In this document: positions 1 through 6,073 of the stretch, piece by piece
How the letters are laid out: the number at the start of each line of letters is the position of its first letter
Position numbering within the stretch: position 1 is the first letter of the stretch
Origin: Flavobacteriales bacterium UBA5871
GTDB taxonomy: Bacteria; Bacteroidota; Bacteroidia; Flavobacteriales_D; Crocinitomicaceae
DNA length: 8,850 nt
Direction of reading: 5' to 3'
NCBI GenBank assembly: GCA_002432085.1
Contig: DJFN01000125.1
Span: 1-8,850, forward strand
The notes under the pieces: model-generated
The model's database searches: none
What the model saw: the letters and a program-made list of their open reading frames with translations, nothing else
Told to the model about the DNA's origin: nothing
Program-made: the position numbers and the translations under genes

Positions 1-817
1 CCATTTCTTCTTCAGTTTCTGCATCAATCTCGTCTTCCGTATCAACTTCTATCTCTTCCTGCTCTTCCATTGCTTCTGCTTCAAGAAAGCTTTCTTCGGC
101 AATCTCCTCATCATTTCCACTCACTGCTTCTTCTGCATTGCCGATAGGTTGTTCCAATAACTCACCATCTTCGGTTACAACTAATGCTTCATTGGAAGAA
201 AGTTCCTGTTCTTCTTCTCCTGCAACATTCAATGTATCGCTTTGTACGCCGGTTGGATCAATAATATCTGTTGAAATGATCTCTTTGATCTTTGGCAGAT
301 CTTCAGGAGAGTTGATGCCGAAATAATCCATGAACGAACGTGAAGTACCATATACCAATGGATGGCCAGGAAGTTTTTCGTTTCGTCCAAGTATAACAAT
401 GAGTTCTTTCTCTAATAATTTCTGAACAGCATAATCACAGCTCACACCACGTATAGCTTCCATTTCACCTTTGGTGATGGGTTGCTTATAGGCGATGATG
501 GATAATGTTTCCAAAGCAGCCGTACTTAAACGCTTTAAAAACTTATCGCCATTAATTTGCGCAACTGTTTTATGGTAATCTTTTTTTGTAAGGAACTGCC
601 AGCCGCCACCGCTTTCTCTCACTTCAAACGGATAAAACTCCGCTGCATATTTTTCTTTGATAGCTTCAATAGCGGCTTCTGTCTGGTCGAGACTTGCACG
701 GTCTTCAATAAAACCTAATGCACTGTTTACAAGATCACAAAGCTCCAGTGTGGTAAGCGGACGTTCAGCTGCAAAAATCAGCGCTTCAATATGTGGTATA
801 ATGACACTTAATTCCAT
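1..817 (-). CDS. scpB: Segregation and condensation protein B, ScpB (C-terminus beyond window)
   Basis: ScpB is the winged-helix partner of the kleisin ScpA in the SMC-ScpAB condensin complex, which compacts and segregates the chromosome in the cytoplasm. The visible 272 residues start MELSVIIPHIEALIFAAERP. Residues 1-85 look like the first winged-helix domain. Residues 95-165 look like the second, with the family-typical segment TAALETLSIIAYKQPITKGE (about 99-118), then RGVSCDYAVQKLLEKELI and GRNEKLPGHPLVYGTS. From about residue 198 the protein becomes a strongly acidic, low-complexity tail, still open at the window edge; the core ScpB fold ends before it. The start at 817 is the first ATG giving the conserved N-terminus. 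The gene lies 83 bases downstream of atpG in the same direction, with an inverted repeat between them. I see no clear promoter of its own, so it may be read through from atpG. Family assignment is firm; the role of the tail is unknown. Confidence 0.93.
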   Translation of the reverse strand, partial: MELSVIIPHIEALIFAAERPLTTLELCDLVNSALGFIEDRASLDQTEAAIEAIKEKYAAEFYPFEVRESGGGWQFLTKKDYHKTVAQINGDKFLKRLSTAALETLSIIAYKQPITKGEMEAIRGVSCDYAVQKLLEKELIVILGRNEKLPGHPLVYGTSRSFMDYFGINSPEDLPKIKEIISTDIIDPTGVQSDTLNVAGEEEQELSSNEALVVTEDGELLEQPIGNAEEAVSGNDEEIAEESFLEAEAMEEQEEIEVDTEDEIDAETEEEM

Positions 818-829
818 CTGTATTCAATC

Positions 830-897
830 GTTTAAAGTTGAAGGTTTAATGTTTTAAGGTTTGATCTCGCTGGAACTTGAAACCTTAAACTTTAAAC
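830..897. repeat. AT-rich intergenic inverted repeat, copy A (scpB/atpG gap)
   Basis: The left arm GTTTAAAGTTGAAGGTTT (830-847) pairs with the right arm AAACCTTAAACTTTAAAC (880-897) at 17 of 18 positions across a 32-base loop. A second partial left arm, TTTAAGGTTT at 853-862, can pair with the same right arm. It fills almost the whole gap between atpG (ends at 901) and scpB (starts at 817). There is no GC core and no adjacent T-run, so it is not a standard intrinsic terminator. It shares sequence with the element at 1796-1880. It could be a REP/MITE-like dispersed repeat or an RNA-stabilising hairpin; this is inference. Confidence 0.7.
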
Positions 898-900
898 AAC

Positions 901-1788
901 CTAACTGTTTAATGCTGCTGCACCACTTACGATCTCGGTCAGCTCAGTAGTAATAGCTGCCTGGCGTGCACGGTTATAGCTGATGCGGAGTGAACGCAAC
1001 AATTCGTTGGCGTTGTCACTTGCTTTATCCATCGCTGTCATACGTGCACCATGCTCAGAAGCATTGGCATCAAGCACAGCTTTAAATAATTGTGTATTGA
1101 GGATCTTCGGCATTAACTCGGTAATGAGTTCTTCTTTGCCGGGTTCAAAAATGAAATCTGATTTGGTTTTAGCAGCTGCTCCTTTATTTTCCACTTTTGG
1201 AATAGGGAGGAAGCGCTCCAGTTTAAATTCCTGCGTAGCAGCATTTTTAAATTGGCTGTATACCAGTTCAACCACATCAAACTCACCTTTTACAAAAGCA
1301 TCCATTGCCGCAGCCGATGCTTTTTGCACATTTTCAAATGACAGACTCAGGAAAATATCTTTATAAGCTTCGCTGGTTTTAAAACCACTGCGTTGCATTG
1401 CTTCGGTACCTTTTTTACCAATACCCCAGATCACCACATTGCCTCTGCTGTTTTGCTCAGCATATCTTTCTGCCACTGCTTGTTTTGCGAGCTTTACCAG
1501 GTTAGCATTATAACCACCGCACAAACCACGATCGCTGGTAACAAGAATAATCAGCACTTTATTTACCGGGCGCTCAGCAGCCAGTTTCATGCTAACACTA
1601 CCGTCGCTGTTGCTCACAATATTGCTGAGCATATCCTGCAACTTTTGCGCATAAGGGCGCATTTGAATAATGGCATCCTGTGCTCTACGCAATTTAGCTG
1701 CACTAACCATCTTCATGGCTTTGGTAATTTGCTGGGTGCTTTGTACACTCTTGATCCTGTTACGTACCTCTTTTAATTGTCCGGGCAT
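901..1788 (-). CDS. atpG: F-type ATP synthase F1 gamma subunit
   Basis: The gamma subunit is the rotating central shaft of the F1 sector of ATP synthase. It links proton flow through the membrane F0 ring to catalysis at the alpha/beta subunits on the cytoplasmic face. The 295-residue length is close to the usual 285-295. The N-terminal helix MPGQLKEVRNRIKSVQSTQQ with ITKAMKMVSAAKLRRAQ and the C-terminal helix ARMTAMDKASDNANELLRSL followed by SYNRARQAAITTELTEIVSGA are the two conserved coiled-coil halves of the shaft. TSDRGLCGGYN near residues 84-94 is the conserved central motif. The start at 1788 is fixed by the conserved MPGQLKEVRNRI. In many Bacteroidota atpG follows atpA, but here the upstream neighbour is an unrelated divergent gene, so atpG is separated from any atpHA cluster. 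A TACCTTTG promoter about 106 bases upstream would give a leader carrying an inverted repeat. Confidence 0.98.
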   Translation of the reverse strand: MPGQLKEVRNRIKSVQSTQQITKAMKMVSAAKLRRAQDAIIQMRPYAQKLQDMLSNIVSNSDGSVSMKLAAERPVNKVLIILVTSDRGLCGGYNANLVKLAKQAVAERYAEQNSRGNVVIWGIGKKGTEAMQRSGFKTSEAYKDIFLSLSFENVQKASAAAMDAFVKGEFDVVELVYSQFKNAATQEFKLERFLPIPKVENKGAAAKTKSDFIFEPGKEELITELMPKILNTQLFKAVLDANASEHGARMTAMDKASDNANELLRSLRISYNRARQAAITTELTEIVSGAAALNS

Positions 1789-1795
1789 ATGGTTG

Positions 1796-1880
1796 AACGT
1801 TTAACGTTGAAAGGTTGAAACGTTTAAAGTTGGCTGTGGAATAGGAAACCTGCTAACCTTAAACCTGAAACTTTAAACTT
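1796..1880. repeat. AT-rich intergenic inverted repeat, copy B (atpG leader)
   Basis: This is a second member of the repeat family at 830-897. A perfect 10-base inverted repeat, GTTTAAAGTT at 1822-1831 and AACTTTAAAC at 1869-1878, encloses a 37-base loop that also contains AACCTTAAAC (1855-1864). Upstream lie related short units: AACGTT occurs twice at 1796-1808, followed by GTTGAAAGGTTGAAAC. Shared words with copy A are GTTTAAAGTT, AACCTTAAAC and ACTTTAAAC. It sits between the atpG start codon and its likely promoter, so it would be transcribed as 5' leader RNA. The boundaries are approximate. Confidence 0.6.
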
Positions 1881-1893
1881 GTTTTTCAGGCCG

Positions 1894-1925
1894 CAAAGGT
1901 AATGGAAACAGGGTTACAAGTGCAA
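1894..1925 (-). promoter_or_regulatory. Probable atpG promoter (Bacteroidota primary-sigma type)
   Basis: On the minus strand TACCTTTG (1894-1901) is an exact match to the Bacteroidota -7 consensus TAnnTTTG. A TTG at 1923-1925 lies 21 bases upstream, in the range reported for the -33 element. Transcription would start near 1887, giving an atpG leader of about 100 nt that includes the inverted repeat at 1822-1878. A nearer TTG, 15 bases from the octamer, is an alternative -33 but is too close. Confidence 0.55.
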
Positions 1926-2038
1926 GCCTAAGCGGAATTTGTGGAAAAGCTGAAACGGTTTTTTGAGAAGCAGGACGGCGCCTCTTTTTCGCCGTAAATC
2001 AGCTGGTTTTACTATTTTCACCTCAGCCAAAACTGCTT

Positions 2039-2779
2039 ATGCAATCAACCAATTGTTTAAACTGCGGTTCCGTATTAGAACCATCACAACGTTTTTGCCC
2101 GCAATGCGGACAAAATGCCGATACCCACCGGCTCAACTTCAAGCATATCTGGCACGACCTGATCCATGCGTTTACCCATGCCGATAAAGGGATTTTTTCG
2201 CTCATCTGGCAATTGGCTTACAAGCCAGGGATCGTGGCAAGAGAATATGTGGAAGGGAAACGGAAGAAATATTTCAACCCATTTACGTTTATCATCCTCA
2301 TCGTGGGGTTTGCATCGGTTATTCTTATCAGCTCAGGATTTACCAATTTTTCAGGAGACTCAAGGGTACCGCCAAACCCTATTTCGCCGTTTCTTAATAA
2401 ACATGTGAACCTCATCATTTTTTTAAACATTCCATTACTGGCATTATTTAACCGGTTACTTTTTCGGAAAGACAAAATAAATTATTCAGAAAATCTGGTG
2501 TTGGCTGCCTTTACTTCGGGCGAGCGCTCCATTTTTTTCAGTTTATTCATTGCTCCCATTTGGGTTATCTTTCACCCGCCCTTTTATCCATTTCTTGTTT
2601 TTTATCTTCTTTGCTGGAGTTGTTATTATGGTTGGGCCTGTTCTCAATTCTATAGCGGTAATAAAACTGCCTCCTTTTTAAAAGGCCTGCTTTCAACTAT
2701 ACTTACACAAATTGTAACCACCGTTTTAGTATCGGGCGCCTACTTTATTTACTTTAAGTTCTTTTATACAAGACATTAA
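2039..2779 (+). CDS. DUF3667-type zinc-ribbon integral membrane protein
   Basis: This is a 246-residue protein of unknown function. Residues 6-23 form a CxxC...CxxC zinc ribbon (C6, C9, C20, C23; NCLNCG and CPQCGQN), expected to bind one zinc in the cytoplasm. It is followed by a conserved block at about 43-81 with HADKGIF, YKPGIVAREYVEGKRKKYFNPF, which is the pattern I associate with the Bacteroidota DUF3667 family. The rest is hydrophobic, with likely membrane segments near 83-101, 124-142, 164-179, 183-205 and 217-242. The start at 2039 places the ribbon at the N-terminus, as the family requires. There is no clear ribosome binding site. The gene stands alone: it is divergent from atpG and ends in the bidirectional hairpin at 2778-2812. 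TATTTTCA at 2013-2020 is only a weak -7 candidate. No catalytic residues are recognisable, and a scaffold or sensor role would be a guess. The family name is from memory of its pattern, not from a search. Confidence 0.85.
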   Translation: MQSTNCLNCGSVLEPSQRFCPQCGQNADTHRLNFKHIWHDLIHAFTHADKGIFSLIWQLAYKPGIVAREYVEGKRKKYFNPFTFIILIVGFASVILISSGFTNFSGDSRVPPNPISPFLNKHVNLIIFLNIPLLALFNRLLFRKDKINYSENLVLAAFTSGERSIFFSLFIAPIWVIFHPPFYPFLVFYLLCWSCYYGWACSQFYSGNKTASFLKGLLSTILTQIVTTVLVSGAYFIYFKFFYTRH

Positions 2780-2812
2780 AAAAAGCAGCCACATTTTGTG
2801 GCTGCTTTTTTT
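2778..2812. terminator. Bidirectional intrinsic terminator
   Basis: GCAGCCACA (2785-2793) and TGTGGCTGC (2797-2805) form a perfect 9-bp GC-rich stem with a TTT loop. It is flanked by seven A (2778-2784) and seven T (2806-2812), so the full pairing reaches 16 bp and each strand ends in a T-run. It overlaps the stop codon of the plus-strand gene ending at 2779 and lies 18 bases past the end of the convergent minus-strand gene at 2830. It therefore suits termination of both transcripts. Confidence 0.92.
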
Positions 2813-2829
2813 AATGTGTATTGACAGAA

Positions 2830-5667
2830 TTAATTTTCATTAATCATCATACGGTCTCCGCCACCCATCCGGCGCATATTATTCTGCTGAGGTTGAGTTC
2901 CTGTAAACTTATTGAGGCGATAAGTAAAGCTTAACATGAAGTATTGTGTAAGCCTGTTTGTTCTTCTATCGGTTATAAAATTGTTGTCAATAGTCCTGCT
3001 TACATTAGTATTTTGATTAAAAATGTCAAATCCGGCAAGACGTATAACACCATTTTTCTTTTTAAATATTTCTTTTTCAAGTGATGCATTAAGTAGAGCA
3101 ATGTTTTTTTGCACACCTGCTGCAAGACCTTGGTTGATGGTGTAATCAAAATCCCAACGGAAAATAAATCCTGCACCAAAATCGAAGCGGGCATCACTGC
3201 TAAGCGTCCAGGTTGTTTGGCGGGTGCTTGGGTTAGTGGTTCCACTGAAATCGTTATAGATTAGGTTATATCTTCCGCCTGTAACCAATTCAAGCCATGG
3301 AATATTAAATTCGAAATTTACTCCTTGACTATATAGCCAGTTTTTACTAATCGTGCGCTCATTATCTACAAGGCTGATGTTGTTGTTGTAATTAACCATA
3401 CTATTGGCGCTGACAACATACTTCCTGTTTTTGAAAGGTCTTGAATATGTAGTAAAGAGGTTTGCATTGTAATAACCATCTACATTTTCTGGACGGGTTA
3501 ATTGTCCACCGGTTGGATTGCCAGCCACATCTTTAAAGCGAATAACATTATTTACAATCTGGTCTTCAATAAAATTGAAACCTAAGTTTACCAGGAAGAT
3601 ACGTCCTGAACTAAAATTGAAATTATTAAAGTTGGAATTAAAGTTATGGCTGTTAGATGGACGCAGTAAGGGATTGCCTACAGTTTGGTATTGGACGTTG
3701 CTGATATCGGGTACAGGCTGCAATTGTTCAAAACTCGGCTGCCGTGCACTTCCATTATAGTTAAAATTGAGTGATTTAGTACGTGTGAAATTGTACGTAA
3801 AACGAGCAACCGGGAACCAATTAAAATTAGTTATTGTTTTATAAGCACTGTCTTTGTTTGTGTCACAACCACGCATAACGACCGGCTGAAAAATAACCCC
3901 AAGACTATAATTATATTTTTTCTTTATTGTACGTATGCTGGCACCAATACGATTGTAGTCAAAATTGCTTTCGTAAGCATTAGTTAGTGAATCAATTAAA
4001 GTATAATTAGAGCTTCCGGGGAGTTGAACAAAATTTCGTTTATCATTGTTGCCGAAGTTTTTGTTGTAATTATAACTCAAATCGAGAAATCGATCAACAG
4101 AAAGCGGCTCAGTGTATGTAGCCCTTAGACTAACGCTTTTGTTATGATTATCTTGGAGAATGTTTTGTTTAATCACAGAGTCTTTTGTGCCGCTTGGAAT
4201 AAGATAAATAACAGATTCATTGTCTGTAAACTGATCACTTTCATTTGAAGAGAAATTGATATCGCTGTTAAATGAAAAGTTGCGGCCTCGTTTTTTAAAA
4301 CGATGGTTATATAGTAGGGTACTCCTAAAGTTGGGACGGTTACTTAAAGATGAATTCAAATTACTGCCGTTTTGGAGTCTATTGGTACTGTCTTTGAAAA
4401 TGTCAAAAACACTGGCAGACCGGTTGTTTGATTCAGTAAGAGAGAAATTTGGGCTGAATTTAATATAATTAAATGAATCTATCCAAAGCTCGAGGTTGCC
4501 AAATGCTCGGTGTGTTCCGTTTTTATTTAATGAACCTTGATCTGTATTTGTAAAGATTGATCCTGATCCTGTTTTGCCAATATTTTCCTGAGCGGTATAT
4601 TGTTCAATTGTCGTATTCCTGTGCGAATAAGTATAGCTTCCGTAAAATGAATTACGTTTTCCAAAATCGTTGCGATAGTTTAAGCCAATAGAGTTAAGCT
4701 TAGTAATACCGTTTTGATTAGCACCAGCAGTACTATTACCACCGCCTCCGCCAAAGTTCATACCGCCCCGGCCACCACCTCCACCTCCGCCGCCAGTATT
4801 ACCACCGCCACTATTGCCATCCTGTTGAAAAGTGGATGTGTTGACGTTATTACTATTTGCAATAAGGGATAGTTGTTTGCTGTTATTAAAACGGTTAACG
4901 GTGAGGGCTCCGGTATAACGGTCATTGGTACCGTAACCCGCCTGGGCACGACCAAAAATACCTTTGTTCTTATCTTTTTTCAATTGAAGATTAATCACCT
5001 TCTCCGGCTCACCGTCACGAACACCTGAAACAGTCGATTGATCACCATAGTCATCAATCACCTGAACTTTATCGATCATGTCAGCAGGAATTTCTTTGGT
5101 GGCTGTCTTCGGGTCGCCTGAAAAGAAATCTTTTCCATTAACTTTTACACGTGTTACCGCCTTGCCTTGTGCAGTTACATTTCCTTCTCTGTCAACCTGA
5201 ACACCAGGTAATTTCTTCAATAACTCTTCAGTTGTAGCGTTTGGTTTGGTTTGAAAAGCACCGGCTCGGTACTCAACCGTATCTTCTTTCATGGTTACCG
5301 CTGGGGCTTCAATCACAATTTCTTTCAGATCGAGGTAAGAATTTACCAGCACCAGTTCACCCAAATCAATATTGGATACGCCTGCCGACGGTTTAAAAAA
5401 TTCTTTGATCATAGGCTTATAACCGGTGTAACTGATCACAATCGAGTAAGTTGAAGTAGGAATTTTTGCAAAGCTGAATTCACCTTTAGCATTGGTTGAA
5501 GTTCTCGATGTGTCGTAAGGGAAATTTTTTTCTACCAGCTTAACTGTGGCTTTGTCCAACCCTTTTGAGCCAGTTGAGTCGGTTACTTTGCCGGTGATAC
5601 CGGCTGTTTGGGCTTTTACGGATACGGATGTGCTGATGATAAGGAGAAGGAGTAATAATTTCTTCAT
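2830..5667 (-). CDS. Outer membrane beta-barrel / TonB-dependent-receptor-like protein
   Basis: This is a 945-residue outer membrane protein. A Sec signal peptide, MKKLLLLLLIISTSVSVKA, is probably cleaved before QTAG. Residues 22-108 form a carboxypeptidase-regulatory-like (CarboxypepD_reg) beta-sandwich. Residues about 115-230 form a plug-like region with EELLKKLPGVQVDREGNV, VKVNGKDFFSGDPKTATKEI and RDGEPEKVINLQLKK. The rest is beta-barrel with many aromatic strands, including PSFEQLQPVPDISNVQYQTV (GNPLLRPSNSHNFNSNF follows), resembling the OMP_b-brl_3 family. A glycine-rich loop lies at 287-310, and the C-terminus is rich in methionine (MRRMGGGDRMM). I chose the ATG at 5667 because it begins the signal peptide; ATG 5673 is possible, while the frame reaching 5706 would add unneeded residues and run over a palindrome. 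No susD-like partner is adjacent, so the substrate cannot be guessed, and TonB dependence is unproven. It is convergent with the zinc-ribbon gene. Confidence 0.88.
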   Translation of the reverse strand: MKKLLLLLLIISTSVSVKAQTAGITGKVTDSTGSKGLDKATVKLVEKNFPYDTSRTSTNAKGEFSFAKIPTSTYSIVISYTGYKPMIKEFFKPSAGVSNIDLGELVLVNSYLDLKEIVIEAPAVTMKEDTVEYRAGAFQTKPNATTEELLKKLPGVQVDREGNVTAQGKAVTRVKVNGKDFFSGDPKTATKEIPADMIDKVQVIDDYGDQSTVSGVRDGEPEKVINLQLKKDKNKGIFGRAQAGYGTNDRYTGALTVNRFNNSKQLSLIANSNNVNTSTFQQDGNSGGGNTGGGGGGGGRGGMNFGGGGGNSTAGANQNGITKLNSIGLNYRNDFGKRNSFYGSYTYSHRNTTIEQYTAQENIGKTGSGSIFTNTDQGSLNKNGTHRAFGNLELWIDSFNYIKFSPNFSLTESNNRSASVFDIFKDSTNRLQNGSNLNSSLSNRPNFRSTLLYNHRFKKRGRNFSFNSDINFSSNESDQFTDNESVIYLIPSGTKDSVIKQNILQDNHNKSVSLRATYTEPLSVDRFLDLSYNYNKNFGNNDKRNFVQLPGSSNYTLIDSLTNAYESNFDYNRIGASIRTIKKKYNYSLGVIFQPVVMRGCDTNKDSAYKTITNFNWFPVARFTYNFTRTKSLNFNYNGSARQPSFEQLQPVPDISNVQYQTVGNPLLRPSNSHNFNSNFNNFNFSSGRIFLVNLGFNFIEDQIVNNVIRFKDVAGNPTGGQLTRPENVDGYYNANLFTTYSRPFKNRKYVVSANSMVNYNNNISLVDNERTISKNWLYSQGVNFEFNIPWLELVTGGRYNLIYNDFSGTTNPSTRQTTWTLSSDARFDFGAGFIFRWDFDYTINQGLAAGVQKNIALLNASLEKEIFKKKNGVIRLAGFDIFNQNTNVSRTIDNNFITDRRTNRLTQYFMLSFTYRLNKFTGTQPQQNNMRRMGGGDRMMINEN

Positions 5668-5689
5668 AAACATGTTTGAAATGCGAAAT

Positions 5690-5703
5690 ACGAAAATTTT
5701 CGT
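5690..5703. promoter_or_regulatory. Perfect 14-base palindrome, possible operator of outer membrane gene
   Basis: ACGAAAATTTTCGT is a perfect 14-base palindrome whose near edge is 22 bases upstream of the chosen start at 5667. CGAAA is also repeated alongside at 5684-5688 and 5719-5723. Position and symmetry suit a dimeric regulator overlapping the promoter or early leader. No regulator is identifiable in the window, and an AT-rich palindrome of this length can arise by chance. Confidence 0.35.
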
Positions 5704-5956
5704 CAATAATTTATTTTCCGAAATGTTAAATAATAGACGACAATACCTTCAAAAGTTTGCTCACTTCGAATGAATCAATTTAAAAGGCAAACCTGCCGTT
5801 TGGATGGCGAAGGTTGTCTGTGCTGTTGGGTAAACTGTTTTTTGCGTGGTTTATTGTGAGGTAATTGATGCTTCAGGAGATGCTAAAGCTGTGGTTTCTA
5901 TTGCATTTAGATGATTCGAAATTTAACCTTGCTCATCGCACTCAAGAGTTAATCAT

Positions 5957-5964
5957 TACCTTTG
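5957..5964 (+). promoter_or_regulatory. Probable secA promoter -7 element
   Basis: TACCTTTG matches the Bacteroidota -7 consensus TAnnTTTG exactly and is identical to the octamer before atpG. The flanks are also similar: CAT before it and a G/C-rich CG-CCTG stretch after it. The nearest upstream TTG (5929-5931) is 25 bases away, longer than usual, so the -33 element is unclear. Transcription from about 5971 would give a secA leader of about 100 nt. Confidence 0.45.
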
Positions 5965-5983
5965 TCGCCCTGTAAAAAAGGTG

Positions 5984-6033
5984 CCTCTGTCAAATTGGCT
6001 TTGTTTTAAACTTTGCATTGTATTTGACACAGG
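5984..6033 (+). repeat. Imperfect inverted repeat in secA leader
   Basis: CCTCTGTCAAAT (5984-5995) and ATTTGACACAGG (6022-6033) pair at 11 of 12 positions across a 26-base loop, with TGTCAAAT/ATTTGACA perfect. A competing partner for the right arm, CCCTGT (5968-5973) against ACAGGG (6029-6034), lies just upstream. If transcription starts near 5971, the main hairpin is in the secA leader, about 40 bases before the ATG. A regulatory role is inference; there is no T-run, so it is not a standard terminator. Confidence 0.4.
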
Positions 6034-6073
6034 GAAGCTTTAATCAAAATAATTGACTTATTAATCTATACAT

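Larger units (their letters stand above)
5668..6073. other. Divergent non-coding region between outer membrane gene and secA
   Basis: This stretch of about 400 bases separates two divergent genes. It holds a 14-base palindrome near the minus-strand gene, a TACCTTTG octamer and an imperfect inverted repeat near secA, and an A/T-rich run just before the secA start. I found no convincing minus-strand -7/-33 pair for the outer membrane gene. Two short plus-strand frames, 5770-5859 (29 codons, five Cys) and 5868-5975 (35 codons), are open but lack support as genes. No tRNA, insertion sequence or riboswitch is recognisable. Confidence 0.7.

Noticed and set aside
830..897. Inverted repeat read as a rho-independent terminator for atpG
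   Set aside because: The stem is AT-rich with no GC core and no T-run follows it on either strand; it is better described as a repeat element.
983..1776. Two 127-codon plus-strand frames opposite atpG
   Set aside because: Both are shadows of the conserved atpG frame; their Ser/Leu-rich translations have no recognisable features.
2013..2020. TATTTTCA as a promoter for the zinc-ribbon gene
   Set aside because: It misses the last two bases of TAnnTTTG and has no clear TTG at the right distance.
4738..4809. Repeated GGN codons as a CRISPR or tandem-repeat array
   Set aside because: The repetition is only glycine codons within an intact reading frame; there are no repeat-spacer units.
5668..5706. 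Extra 13 residues at the N-terminus of the outer membrane protein (start at 5706)
   Set aside because: The signal peptide begins cleanly at MKKLLLLL (5667), and the extension would run over the palindrome at 5690-5703.
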